Assembly (NCBI RefSeq): GCF_030717845.1
Contig: NZ_JAUZVZ010000001.1
Coordinates: 1-64,000, forward strand
Length of the DNA stretch: 64,000 nt
From: Alkalimonas collagenimarina
Lineage (GTDB): Bacteria; Pseudomonadota; Gammaproteobacteria; Enterobacterales; Alteromonadaceae
Reading direction: 5' to 3'
Every line of letters starts with the position of its first letter. Within the stretch, counting starts at the first letter, position 1. The notes under the pieces were generated by a model. That model ran no database searches and was not told the origin of the DNA. It saw only the letters and a list, made by a program, of their open reading frames with translations. Both the position numbers and the translations under genes were made by a program. This document shows positions 35,273-44,862 of this stretch, piece after piece.

Positions 35273-38200
35273 TTAATAATGCTTTTCTTCACCGGCGGCT
35301 TCTTCAAGCGCTTCCAGCTCTCTGGCCAGGCGTTTTGGCGAGCCGGTGTTGCGAGCTAGTGCCATGTAGGTCACTGGCACGACATAAAGCGTCATAATAG
35401 TGGCTAAGGCAACCCCTGAAAATATAACGGTACCAATCACCATACGGCTTTCTGAGCCAGGGCCTGATGCCAAAATCAGCGGTAGGCTACTCATGGCAGT
35501 GGTAAAGGCCGTCATCGTAATCGGGCGTAAGCGTTGTACGGCTGCGCGTCGCACCGATTCCTCAAACTCTACACCTGAGTCACGCAATTGATTGGCAAAT
35601 TCGACAATCAGGATGCCATTTTTTGCCACCAGACCAATTAACATCACCAAGCCAATTTGGCTATAAATGTTGAGTGTCATGCCAGAAAAATAGAGCCCTG
35701 ACAAGGCACCAACCAGACCGAGAGGAACGGTGATCATAATCACCAAAGGATGAATAAAGCTTTCAAATTGAGCTGCCAACACCAGATAGGTGATCAACAA
35801 AGCAAGTAAAAAAACCAGGAAGGTGGCATCACCACTTTCTTGATACAGCAATGATTCACCTTTGTAATCAATGCCTACGGTGTCATCAATTTCTGTACGA
35901 ACGATGTTTTCCAAATACTCTAGTGCTTCACCAAGGCTGTAACCTGATGCCATATTACCGCTGATGGTAATACTGCGCATGCGGTTGTAGCGATTCAAGC
36001 TGGAAGCGGTTGCCTCTTCTCGTAAGGTGACTAAGTTACCCAATGGCACCAGTTGATTGGACGTGGTTGAACGAATGTAGACATTGCTGATGGTGGATGG
36101 CGAGCGGAAGTCATCATCCCAGCCTTCAAGCAATACATCGTATTCGCGGCCACGGTCGAGGAAGGTAGTGACCCGGCGGCCACCAAGCATGGCTTCAAGA
36201 GAGCGGCCTATGGCACCGATCGATATACCGAGATCAGCTGCACGATCGCTATCGATATCAACCAATACTTGCGGTACTGTTTCGCGATAATCGTGATCCA
36301 GCATCAGAATGTTTGGATTCTCAGCTGCTTTCTCCAACACAATATCACGCCAGCGGGCCAGCTCTTCGTAGGTATTGCCTTGCAACACAAATTGGATAGG
36401 CCGGCCACCACCGCCGCCTCCGCCCAGGCCACTTCGCATAAAGGTAAAGGCACGAATATCGGGTAACTCATTCAATTTACCACGAACTTCATTCATCAGC
36501 TCTTCAGTTGGACGTTGATCATTATGCCAGTTCTCGGAACCAACAATGGCGATACCACCGCTATTGCCCCAACCAGGCACCCGTATCAGCAAACGGTTGA
36601 ATTCGCCACGCTCGTAATAGGGCATCAACACGTCTTCGACCAGTTGCATATTTCGGCTATTACTGGCGTAGCTGGCGCCTTCTGCACCATTGGCACTGAC
36701 AAAAAAGGTACCACGGTCTTCGGTAGGCGCGAGTTCAGAAGGCAGTAGCTTTAATAGCATGCCGGTTGAAAGTAAGCACAATACAACCAGGCCAAGCACA
36801 GGCCAGCGTTGTTTGGTGACCACTTGTAGTTGCTTGGTGTAACCATGCTCAAGCTTTTGAAAGCCTTGGTGTAGCCAGCTACCCAGTTTACTTTCTCGCT
36901 TACGGTGTGTCAGTATTTTACTGCATAGCATCGGGGTTAAGGTTAACGCCACGATGCTTGAGAAGGCGACAGCTGCCGCTACGGCCAGGGCAAACTCGGT
37001 AAACAGACGGCCGATTTGACCTTCCATAAAGACTAAAGGCACGAATACCGAAATAAGCACCAGGGTGGTGGCTATAACAGCAAAACCGACCTCACGCGCA
37101 CCACGATATGCTGCTAATAACGGGTTTTCCCCTTTTTCGATACGGCGATAGATGTTCTCTAATACGACGATGGAATCATCCACCACCAGCCCGATGGCGA
37201 GTACCATGGCTAACAAAGTCAGCAGGTTGATAGAAAAACCTAGCGCATACAACACGGTAACCGCTGAAATAAGCGCGACTGGCACAGTGATAGCAGGGAT
37301 AAAGGTTGCCCTGACATTGCCCAGAAACAGATAAATCACCAGCACCACCATGCACATGGCAATGGCTAAGGTTCGATACACTTCTTTAATTGATTCAGCA
37401 ATAAATAGTGATGAATCATAGCCGGGAACAATGGTGGTTCCAGCTGGTAAGTTCGGTATCAGCCGCTCCATCTCTTCTTTGGCATTTTGAACAACATCAA
37501 GCGTATTGGCTTTCGATTGTTTGACGATACCAATACCGAGCACATTTTGGCCATCACTGCGAAACTCACTCTCCTCGTCCTCCGAAGCCAGTACCACGTG
37601 AGCAACTTCGCCAAGACGCACCAGGTAATTGTCATCCCCCCGTTTGATCACCAGATTACTGAAATCATCTTGAGTGAGGAAGGTACGAACGACCCGCACC
37701 GTGAAGTCTCGATCTCTGGATTTGATGTTACCTGCGGGGAGCTCGACGTTTTCGCTTCGAAGCACGTTTTCTATATCTTGAATGGTGACTTGTCGGGATG
37801 CCATGGCATCCTGATCGAGCCAAACACGCATGGCATAGCGCCTTGACCCTCCTAAGCGAATACGTGCTACCCCATCCACTACCGAGAATCGCTCAACGAT
37901 GTAGCGATCGGCATAGTCGGTTAGTTCCAATGAGGTCATGGTTTCGCTATTTAAGGTAAACCATACTACGACATCTTCATCATCACTTGCTTTAAATACT
38001 TCTGGCGGCAGGGCCTGATCAGGTAAATTGTTTAATGCTCGTGACACTCGCTCGCGGACATCATTGGCAGCAGCGTCAATGTCGCGGCTGACGATAAACT
38101 CGATGGTAATATTGGAGCGCCCGTTGCGGCTGGTGGAGTTAATACTCTTGATGCCTTCAACGCCACTGATCCTATCCTCCAATAATTGGGTGATCCTTGA

Positions 38201-38380
38201 TTCGACTATTTCAGCCGAGGCGCCCGGATAGACGGTGCTGATGCTGACCACAGGACGGTCGATATCCGGGTACTCCCGTAGCGGCAGCATGGTAAAGCAC
38301 ACAATACCAAAGGTTAGCAGCAGCAAATTAACAACGGTGGCAAAAACGGGGCGTTTAACCGATAAGTCCGATAACAACAT
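35273..38380 (-). CDS. RND multidrug efflux permease (HAE1 family)
   Basis: 1035 aa. Proton-driven inner-membrane pump. Seen: N-terminal SVKRPVFATVVNLLL, PDIDRPVVSISTVYPGAS, the paired Asp of helix 4 in GLVVDDSIVVLENIYR, and the helix-10 Lys in GLVAKNGILIVEFAN. A run of seven Gly (SGLGGGGGGG) sits in the second periplasmic loop. Five bases after the adaptor gene in the same operon. No outer-membrane partner or regulator gene is adjacent, so a shared TolC may serve it. Confidence 0.93.
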   Translation of the reverse strand: MLLSDLSVKRPVFATVVNLLLLTFGIVCFTMLPLREYPDIDRPVVSISTVYPGASAEIVESRITQLLEDRISGVEGIKSINSTSRNGRSNITIEFIVSRDIDAAANDVRERVSRALNNLPDQALPPEVFKASDDEDVVVWFTLNSETMTSLELTDYADRYIVERFSVVDGVARIRLGGSRRYAMRVWLDQDAMASRQVTIQDIENVLRSENVELPAGNIKSRDRDFTVRVVRTFLTQDDFSNLVIKRGDDNYLVRLGEVAHVVLASEDEESEFRSDGQNVLGIGIVKQSKANTLDVVQNAKEEMERLIPNLPAGTTIVPGYDSSLFIAESIKEVYRTLAIAMCMVVLVIYLFLGNVRATFIPAITVPVALISAVTVLYALGFSINLLTLLAMVLAIGLVVDDSIVVLENIYRRIEKGENPLLAAYRGAREVGFAVIATTLVLISVFVPLVFMEGQIGRLFTEFALAVAAAVAFSSIVALTLTPMLCSKILTHRKRESKLGSWLHQGFQKLEHGYTKQLQVVTKQRWPVLGLVVLCLLSTGMLLKLLPSELAPTEDRGTFFVSANGAEGASYASNSRNMQLVEDVLMPYYERGEFNRLLIRVPGWGNSGGIAIVGSENWHNDQRPTEELMNEVRGKLNELPDIRAFTFMRSGLGGGGGGGRPIQFVLQGNTYEELARWRDIVLEKAAENPNILMLDHDYRETVPQVLVDIDSDRAADLGISIGAIGRSLEAMLGGRRVTTFLDRGREYDVLLEGWDDDFRSPSTISNVYIRSTTSNQLVPLGNLVTLREEATASSLNRYNRMRSITISGNMASGYSLGEALEYLENIVRTEIDDTVGIDYKGESLLYQESGDATFLVFLLALLITYLVLAAQFESFIHPLVIMITVPLGLVGALSGLYFSGMTLNIYSQIGLVMLIGLVAKNGILIVEFANQLRDSGVEFEESVRRAAVQRLRPITMTAFTTAMSSLPLILASGPGSESRMVIGTVIFSGVALATIMTLYVVPVTYMALARNTGSPKRLARELEALEEAAGEEKHY

Positions 38381-38385
38381 GTGCT

Positions 38386-39438
38386 TTACTCCACTCGGCT
38401 TATTAAGACGCCATCACGAACCTTCTGGACACCTTCAATGATGACTTCATCACCTTCCTCAAGGCCATCAATAATCTCGACCCACCCCGGGATACGCTGT
38501 CCAATTTCCACTTGAACCTCGGTCACGCGATCATCTTCTCCGACTTTGTAGACGTACTGTCGATTCTGCAGCGGCACCAGTGCATTTTCAGCAATCATCA
38601 GTGCATCCTGATTGGTGAGTGTGACAGTGACATTCATCAACATACCAGGACGCAAGCGTAAGTCGTTATTGTCAATTACACCATGTACCCGAACAGAGCG
38701 GGTTACTGGATCTAATCGAGGATCAATGGCTTTAATACGCCCTTTAAATTCAGTATTACGATAGGCGACATTGGCAATACTTAACGGCATGTCGATAGCC
38801 AGCTCGGCAATATGCCGCTCAGGTACACTAAATTCGATGCGTAGCGTAGAAATATCATCCAAGGTGGTAATAACACTGCCGCTATTAATGTATGCCCCTT
38901 GGCTGACCCGACGAAGACCAAGGATGCCGCCGAATGGGGCTTTGATGGTCATTTGATCCAGCCGGGATTGAGCGCTTTCCAATTGAGCGACAGTGCTGTT
39001 GACTCGTGTTTGTTGTTCATCCAGCATGGATTGAGCGGTGGCTTGAGTTGCAGCCAGATTTTTTAACCGATCAAGTTGACGCTTTTGCTCTTCCAATTGC
39101 GATTGCAATTCGGCAACCCGGGCGCGTTGTTCTACATCATTCAGTCTGGCTATAATATCTCCTTGTTGTACAGACTGACCTTCAATGATATTGAGATAGG
39201 TCAAGTATTCACTACTGGAGGCAATCAACTGCACTGAGTCATTGGCAATGCCGGTTCCTAACGCTGAAATTTGTCGAAGCAAAGGCTCGACATTGGCGGT
39301 TGCAGTTTTCACTGTCACTGCACTCGAAGGCGGACGTTGCCCATTGGGCTCTTGTTGTGTCTGGTAAAATAAATAACCAGCAAATACCAGTAGGGCTACC
39401 AGTAAAAACAACACAACACCTGAATATGATCTGGCCAC
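38386..39438 (-). CDS. RND efflux periplasmic adaptor subunit
   Basis: 350 aa from GTG 39438, with GGAG 5 bases upstream; a longer frame to 39663 lacks a signal and would cross the promoter region. N-terminal membrane anchor VVLFLLVALLVFAGYLFY, lipoyl domain split by a helical hairpin (about 95-165), then ISTLRIEFSVPE and a beta-barrel with LRPGMLMNVTV. Partner of the downstream pump. Confidence 0.92.
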   Translation of the reverse strand: MARSYSGVVLFLLVALLVFAGYLFYQTQQEPNGQRPPSSAVTVKTATANVEPLLRQISALGTGIANDSVQLIASSSEYLTYLNIIEGQSVQQGDIIARLNDVEQRARVAELQSQLEEQKRQLDRLKNLAATQATAQSMLDEQQTRVNSTVAQLESAQSRLDQMTIKAPFGGILGLRRVSQGAYINSGSVITTLDDISTLRIEFSVPERHIAELAIDMPLSIANVAYRNTEFKGRIKAIDPRLDPVTRSVRVHGVIDNNDLRLRPGMLMNVTVTLTNQDALMIAENALVPLQNRQYVYKVGEDDRVTEVQVEIGQRIPGWVEIIDGLEEGDEVIIEGVQKVRDGVLISRVE

Positions 39439-39570
39439 AATAACTCCAATGACTTGAGGATTAACAAACCTGACTATTGTATGTAAATAAGCAGCGATTG
39501 GTTTTTTTATCGTCGCAGTGCAGATGGCATTGGTCGTATTAAGTCCCTTTTTTGCAATACACTGCTTGAT

Positions 39571-39600
39571 ATGACAACAGACACTGCAATCAAGTATAGT
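39571..39600 (+). promoter_or_regulatory. Putative promoter of the unknown membrane-protein gene
   Basis: ATGACA (39571-39576), 18-base spacer, TATAGT (39595-39600), in the divergent gap with the efflux operon. The ATG of the gene is 46 bases after it. Confidence 0.5.
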
Positions 39601-39646
39601 TCTTTCTGTGAGTTCAAGCAGGCTAGATGGCACGGGAGTAACCAAG

Positions 39647-40306
39647 ATGCACAAGCAGTACAAAGCAAGCGGTAATGAAGGTGGTGCAAAAACCTTGCTC
39701 TACAGCGGAGGAGCTTTTTTCGGGTTATTTGTTTTTTCTATCTTATTTATGGATGCCTTGACGCTGGTTTTGGCCATTGGCTTTATCTCTGCTGGAATAG
39801 GCATCTATGCAGGTTTTGCCAAACTGGCAGAGCCTGTCTATGGTATCGAGTGCGATGAAGCCGGTGTGCATTATCACCACAAAAAGGGTAGCTGGTTGCT
39901 ACCCTGGCAGGCATTCTCGCATTGCAGCCCACAACCTGATCTGGATGTTGAAGTGAATTACATTGCGTTTAAAGTAACCGATATAGCGGCTTTTTTGGAG
40001 CCATTGCCGCTTCGCCTCGCCATCAAGTTAATGATGGAGCAACGGGCGCTCTGGTTTGCTATCTTAAAAGAAAAGTGCCCGGCAGGGGAGTGCGCCACCG
40101 AATGGATGGCAGAGAAGGATCGTTTCAATACCCCACGCAAACAATACGATGGTGTTAAAGCCATGTTTGCCAATCGGATGCAAAAGTTGGGGTTATTTTG
40201 TGGCTACGAATTATTCATCCCGGTGAACTGTATTGATGTTCCTGCAGAAGTATTTTGTCAGGAAGTGAACCGAATGCGCTTGCAACAGTTGGACAAAGCC
40301 GAGTAG
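39647..40306 (+). CDS. Unknown membrane-associated protein (possibly DUF2982 family)
   Basis: 219 aa from ATG 39647, which has GGGAG 8 bases upstream. Two hydrophobic helices at about residues 18-55 (FFGLFVFSILFMDALTL, VLAIGFISAGIGIYAG) are followed by a soluble domain with ECDEAGVHYHHKKGSWLLPW, a pattern like a pleckstrin-type membrane-linked domain. Five Cys residues in the last two thirds. I recall similar proteins as DUF2982 in Vibrio and Shewanella but am not certain. Function not known. Confidence 0.6.
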   Translation: MHKQYKASGNEGGAKTLLYSGGAFFGLFVFSILFMDALTLVLAIGFISAGIGIYAGFAKLAEPVYGIECDEAGVHYHHKKGSWLLPWQAFSHCSPQPDLDVEVNYIAFKVTDIAAFLEPLPLRLAIKLMMEQRALWFAILKEKCPAGECATEWMAEKDRFNTPRKQYDGVKAMFANRMQKLGLFCGYELFIPVNCIDVPAEVFCQEVNRMRLQQLDKAE

Positions 40307-40375
40307 GCTAGACAGCCGGAGTGTGCTGTATCATAATAACAAGAATTAAGTTTTGCTAATCAGGTGGATGTGTGA

Positions 40376-40711
40376 ATGAGCAATTATGAAAAGACTTTTT
40401 TGGTCAGTGGCCGAAATACCATTATACACAAGCAGAAAAAAGTCGATTTAATTATTATCAATGATGATGAAGATCCACCTGTAATCGTCACGCGACATGG
40501 TGTCAAACCATTTAATGAGCCCGTACCGGCCAACCGTATTGAAGCGAAAGAACGCTACATGGAGTTGGTTGATATTTCCAGCACTGACGTTTTTGGTGAG
40601 TGCAAAACATTGCTATTTGTACAAGCCTTGAACAACAAAGAATATAAAATTGATTTTAGTAAGTCGGGCACCAACCTGTTCATTCGGGTCCACCAAGATA
40701 ATTATATTTAA
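40376..40711 (+). CDS. Unknown 111-aa cytoplasmic protein
   Basis: Begins MSNYEKTFLVSGRNT, no signal or membrane segment, mixed alpha/beta with an acidic turn IINDDEDPP. I do not recognise a family. A weak GGTGGA lies before the ATG. It stands between the DUF2982-like gene and the fapA-like gene with its own weak hairpin behind it, so it may be a single-gene unit. Confidence 0.55.
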   Translation: MSNYEKTFLVSGRNTIIHKQKKVDLIIINDDEDPPVIVTRHGVKPFNEPVPANRIEAKERYMELVDISSTDVFGECKTLLFVQALNNKEYKIDFSKSGTNLFIRVHQDNYI

Positions 40712-40724
40712 ATAATTCCTTTTT

Positions 40725-40749
40725 GCCCTGTCCAAAGTGGGTACAGGGC
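40725..40749 (+). terminator. Hairpin after the unknown 111-aa gene
   Basis: GCCCTGT (40725-40731) pairs with ACAGGGC (40743-40749) around an 11-base loop; the next bases, TTGCCTTTCCC, are only partly T-rich. Confidence 0.45.
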
Positions 40750-40775
40750 TTGCCTTTCCCGCAATTATTTGTTTC

Positions 40776-40792
40776 ATTAGATACTATCTAAT
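40776..40792 (+). promoter_or_regulatory. 17-bp palindrome upstream of the fapA-like gene, candidate operator
   Basis: ATTAGATA, C, TATCTAAT: 8-base arms with a single central base, 21 bases before the GTG. It is A/T-rich and has the size of a dimeric repressor site; the binding protein is unknown. Confidence 0.4.
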
Positions 40793-40813
40793 TAATGGTA
40801 GTGTGGCTTCCTT

Positions 40814-42490
40814 GTGAGTGAAACTGTAATCACCTTTAAAGCAAAAGAACAAGCGGTAGTGGCTGAAGTTGCTGTTGGACTGTTGCCTCTGACAAAAGAG
40901 GAATTGCAACAGCAATTGCAACAAGCTGGCTATGGTCGTTGTAAGCTCGTACCAGAGCAAATCAAAAATTTACTTGCCCATTATGAACAAGACCAACAAA
41001 AGGTGAAAGAAAAGCTGGTTGCGGCCGGAGCAAAAATTTTGTCCTACACCGTGGCAGAAAAAGTCCCGGCAGAGCTTAGCTTTGCCGTTGCAGAAGACAA
41101 AATGTCAGCTTCGGCACATATCACAGCGGCTTATGGTGGTGAACCTATCTCAGCCAATGCGCTCGTTAAAGCCGCACAAAAAGAAGGTATTGTGTTTGGC
41201 TTTATCAAAAATAATATTATTCAACTGGTATCTCAGGCCAGTAAAGCTGATCCCGGTGCAAAGTTAAAGCATGTGATTGCCCAAGGTCGCGGTGTTCAGC
41301 AAGGTGAGAACTCTCGCTTTGAAGCGCTGATCCCATCGATGGAAAGTCGGCGTAATCGTCCGGTAGTCAATCGTGATGATAAAAAAGCAGATTTACGTGA
41401 TTTTGGTGTGATCCCATCAATTGCACCAGGCGAGTCCTTGATGCGTCGCCACCCGCCTACACTTGGTAAAGAAGGCATGACCGTGACTGGTGAACCCTTA
41501 CCAGCGATGCCAGGCCTCACTATTGAGTGGAATTTGGGAGAGGGTGTTGGCTTGTCAGCTGACGATGCAGATTTACTGCAAGCGACCAAAGATGGTTTGC
41601 CACGTGTGATTGAATCGGGTGCGACGGTTGATGATGTTTTTACTGTGAAGCAAGTCGATAACAGCACGGGGCACATTATATTCAAAGGCTCTGTGGTGGT
41701 AAGTGGTGATGTCGCTGAAAGCATGAAAGTAATTGCAGGTGGCAATATTTTTGTCAAAGGCTTTGTCGAAGGTTTACTGTTAGAAGCCGGTGGAAATGTC
41801 ACCATTGGTGGTGCTGTAATAGGCCATCAGATATCCAACCCTAATGCTGATAGTGATTACAGTACCACCATTAAAGCAGGCGGTGATGTGCAGTGCAATA
41901 TGGCGCAGTATGCGCGTTTTTATTGCGGAGGGAACCTTTATGTTAATAAACAGCTGGTACATAGCTGCGCAGATGCCCATGCTATTTATGCCGGACCAGA
42001 AGAAAAGCCAACTGGTAAAGTCATTGGTGGTAGCTTTTATCTGGATAAAGGTGTCTACACGGGGAGCTTAGGGGCCTTATCTACCAGCTCGGTGTTGATT
42101 AAAGTGAATCGGCTAACCGATCCGATTGTTGAGAAGCAAGAGGTGTTGCGCGTTAGTGTCACTGGGTTAAAAACCGATTTGGCTGCGGTAAAAGAAAAAA
42201 TTGAACAATTCAAAAAATTGGACGGCAGTCCGGCAATTGAAGCCAGACTCAACGAGTTAGCTGAAGAGTTTGAAGAGAACCGTCGTACAGCTTCTGAGCT
42301 GATTGCGGATATTCGACAATTAGAAGAGCAGCGTAAAACTGTATTGGCGCAGGCTGAAGTAATTGCACGCAATGAGCTGTTTTCTGCGGTTGAGGTTCAT
42401 TTTGATAAAGAAATTGTACGGAGTCGCAGGGAGTATGGCCCCTCTAAAATTCACCTCGTTTCTGGTAAAGCTGAAATCGAACCATTATAA
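40814..42490 (+). CDS. FapA (DUF342) family protein
   Basis: 558 aa, GTG start. Central beta-helix DUF342 region (about residues 150-420) with repeated short strands such as GGNIFVKGFVEG, GGNVTIGGAVIG and GGDVQCNMAQYA, preceded by VIPSIAPGESLMRRHPPTLGK-type segment, then a coiled-coil tail (about 440-530). In Vibrio, FapA helps polar flagellar assembly and is linked to carbon-uptake signalling; whether this copy does the same is unproven. It is far from the stator genes in the window. Confidence 0.8.
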   Translation: MSETVITFKAKEQAVVAEVAVGLLPLTKEELQQQLQQAGYGRCKLVPEQIKNLLAHYEQDQQKVKEKLVAAGAKILSYTVAEKVPAELSFAVAEDKMSASAHITAAYGGEPISANALVKAAQKEGIVFGFIKNNIIQLVSQASKADPGAKLKHVIAQGRGVQQGENSRFEALIPSMESRRNRPVVNRDDKKADLRDFGVIPSIAPGESLMRRHPPTLGKEGMTVTGEPLPAMPGLTIEWNLGEGVGLSADDADLLQATKDGLPRVIESGATVDDVFTVKQVDNSTGHIIFKGSVVVSGDVAESMKVIAGGNIFVKGFVEGLLLEAGGNVTIGGAVIGHQISNPNADSDYSTTIKAGGDVQCNMAQYARFYCGGNLYVNKQLVHSCADAHAIYAGPEEKPTGKVIGGSFYLDKGVYTGSLGALSTSSVLIKVNRLTDPIVEKQEVLRVSVTGLKTDLAAVKEKIEQFKKLDGSPAIEARLNELAEEFEENRRTASELIADIRQLEEQRKTVLAQAEVIARNELFSAVEVHFDKEIVRSRREYGPSKIHLVSGKAEIEPL

Positions 42491-42599
42491 CTCTGTCATG
42501 CTGGCTTGAAACTTGCTGATTATTTCATCAAAGCGAGTCCTGCAAAGTGATCTTTGCCTGAATGGTTTGATGAATGAAGACGCTGAATAAGGCTGGAAC

Positions 42600-44249
42600 A
42601 TGACGATAAAACGATTTTCATTGCTTCTGTTGTTGATCGGTCTCTTGCTCGGTTGTGGAGGTAAAGGGGAAGAAGCCTCTGCGCTTGCTAGTGTCAATGC
42701 CGGTGCTGATCGTGAAATCATCGCCGGGGGTAGTTTTACACTCCGGGCTCAGGGTGATCCTGCTGGTGGTGAGTATCAATGGCGTCAATTGTCAGGCCCT
42801 GCCCTCAGTGAGTTGCCTGCCACAGGGGCAGAGTTAACCATTGCATTGCCAACAGAAATCACTGATGCACTCTTAATGTTTGAAGTTGAGTATCGCCTCG
42901 CCGATGGCAATGTGCTCAGAGATCGGGTACAGGTCCGTGTTATCCCCCGCGTTTCTTCGCCTGTTGCCTTAATTCAAAGTTCTGTTGCGCCTGGAACTTC
43001 TCTAACTACCGGTGTCCCTTTACTGCTGACGGCGGAAGACTCTTTCGATCCAGAAGGGCAGAGTCTTTCCTATCATTGGCAACAGCTTGCAGGGCCAATG
43101 CCCTGGTTACCTCAGCCATCTTCGGCTGCAGAGTTGGTGCTCAAAGCTCCGCTTTTGGCTGACGATGCCAACTTTCGTTTTGAACTGACGGTCACCAATA
43201 CGGCAGGTTTATTGGACAGTGCGGATATTGAGTTTCAGGTGCAGGCCAATGCGAATGGTATTTATGCGGATGCAGGGCCGGACAGAACGGTTCAGGAGTT
43301 TGCGCGTGTGCAACTTGATGGCAGGCATTCTGCAACCTTGCATGGTGAGCTAGAGTGTCACTGGCAGCAAGTTACGGGTGCAACTATCGACGTGGCTGAT
43401 CCACTGTCTTGCCAAACGAACTTCATTGTGCCTGATAGTCGTCAAGAGCCGCTGATTGAACTTCAATTGCATGTTCGTGATAGCCGTGATGAAACGGACA
43501 GTGCAACTCTGCGCTTAACGGTGCTGAGTTCACAGTTGCATTTTCAAGTGGATACCGGACAGGATCGTTGCTTTGATTTGATCGGTGAGATTGATTGCGA
43601 AAATACCAGCTTTCCAAGGCAGGATGCTGATTTTGGCCGGGATTCTATCAGCCCCTTTCTCAATAAAATAGGGCAGGGGCGGGCAGGCTTTGATTTCAGT
43701 AAGTTGGATCAGTTTGGGGATGAACTACCAACATCAGCGACTGTATTTTCTTGTTTAAGAGACAACGTCACTGGATTAATTTGGGAGCTAAAACAACCTG
43801 CTGCTCCTGGTGTGGCAACTGCTGAATTGCGCTCGGCCTCCAATAGCTACAGCTGGACTCTGAATGAAGATGGTAATGGCGAACAGCCCGGTGAAGCGGC
43901 TGCTGCACTTAGCTCTTGCCCGAGCTCCGTCGATTGCGGCACAGAGCAGTATATTGCAGATGTGAATGCCAGCTTATATTGTGGCGGCGCAAACTGGCGT
44001 TTGCCGACGGTAACTGAGTTAAATAGTTTGCTTGATTTTGGCGGTGAAACCACCTTGGATGAGGAGCTGTTTTTACACGAAGCAGAGCCAGCCGCACTCG
44101 GCCACCTGTATTACTGGACGCAGCAAAGCAGTGCCGAAGGTGGAGGTGGCCACTCCGCTTGGGTGATTGATATGCAAAATGGCAACGACAACTCGCTGCC
44201 AAAGCGAAGCGATAGCCGCGCTTATATCCGCTTGGTGCGGAACCCTTAA
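42600..44249 (+). CDS. Lipoprotein with PKD/REJ-like domains and C-terminal Lcl_C (DUF1566) domain
   Basis: 549 aa. Lipobox LLGC (Cys19). Three beta-sandwich repeats, each with a YxWRQLSGP-like core (EYQWRQLSGP, SYHWQQLAGP, ECHWQQVTGA) at roughly residues 30-120, 125-215 and 220-310, as in PKD or REJ domains. The C-terminal about 230 residues are Lcl_C: TGLIWELKQP, ANWRLPTVTELNSLLDFGG and the ending YIRLVRNP. Such lectin-like domains occur in secreted adhesins. The next gene is a second, shorter Lcl_C protein 15 bases away. Confidence 0.8.
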   Translation: MTIKRFSLLLLLIGLLLGCGGKGEEASALASVNAGADREIIAGGSFTLRAQGDPAGGEYQWRQLSGPALSELPATGAELTIALPTEITDALLMFEVEYRLADGNVLRDRVQVRVIPRVSSPVALIQSSVAPGTSLTTGVPLLLTAEDSFDPEGQSLSYHWQQLAGPMPWLPQPSSAAELVLKAPLLADDANFRFELTVTNTAGLLDSADIEFQVQANANGIYADAGPDRTVQEFARVQLDGRHSATLHGELECHWQQVTGATIDVADPLSCQTNFIVPDSRQEPLIELQLHVRDSRDETDSATLRLTVLSSQLHFQVDTGQDRCFDLIGEIDCENTSFPRQDADFGRDSISPFLNKIGQGRAGFDFSKLDQFGDELPTSATVFSCLRDNVTGLIWELKQPAAPGVATAELRSASNSYSWTLNEDGNGEQPGEAAAALSSCPSSVDCGTEQYIADVNASLYCGGANWRLPTVTELNSLLDFGGETTLDEELFLHEAEPAALGHLYYWTQQSSAEGGGGHSAWVIDMQNGNDNSLPKRSDSRAYIRLVRNP

Positions 44250-44264
44250 GGAGAGAAGATCATC

Positions 44265-44777
44265 ATGAAAATCAGTGCATGCTGTTGGTTCTTCATTTCG
44301 ATGAGTGTGGCTGCTCAGCAACAATGCTTTGATAGCATCAACCGCTCTACTGAACCTAATCAGTTTAGTGCGTTGCCGCATGGCCAAATTGCGCACCAAA
44401 TCACAGGCTTGGTGTGGCAGCGCTGCTTGTACGGCCAACAATGGCAAGAGACAGAACAACACTGCTCGGGTCAGCCTATCCGGTTGAGTTGGTCTGAAGC
44501 GCTACTGATGAGTGTTACGGCCGGTCAAATGGAGCGGACTGAATGGCGCCTGCCGGATATAAAAGAAGCCATGAGTGTGGTGGAGCGGCAATGCGTCGAT
44601 CCTGCAATCGATATGGCTTTATTTCCTTCGGCCAACAGCGAAAACCTCTGGACCAGTACGACTTACCGTGGTGCTGCGTCTCAAGCATGGGCAATAGCGA
44701 TGTACAGTGGTAAAAATAACCTGAAGCACAAAGATCAGCAGCTCTACGTCAGGCTGGTGCGTTTTTCCGATGAGTAG
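44265..44777 (+). CDS. Small secreted Lcl_C (DUF1566) domain protein
   Basis: 170 aa. A signal peptide (cleavage after about SVAA) is followed by one Lcl_C domain: ITGLVWQRC, TEWRLPDIKEAMSVV, LWTSTTYRG and the family ending LYVRLVRFSDE. Cys residues are spaced as for two disulfides. It shares its domain with the C-terminus of the preceding lipoprotein and is surely in the same operon; AAGGAGAG precedes it. Function unknown; a lectin-like binding role is an inference. Confidence 0.8.
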   Translation: MKISACCWFFISMSVAAQQQCFDSINRSTEPNQFSALPHGQIAHQITGLVWQRCLYGQQWQETEQHCSGQPIRLSWSEALLMSVTAGQMERTEWRLPDIKEAMSVVERQCVDPAIDMALFPSANSENLWTSTTYRGAASQAWAIAMYSGKNNLKHKDQQLYVRLVRFSDE

Positions 44778-44862
44778 AGGCTGCTTGCATTTTGTTTTCA
44801 AGCTGAAGAGGCTACACTGTACGTGCGGTTATATGGGGTAGACGATAGTAGGATCACTATTC

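Noticed and set aside
41296-41805. 169-codon minus-strand frame inside the fapA-like gene
   Set aside because: Shadow of the real gene; Ser/Pro-rich antisense composition and no start signals.
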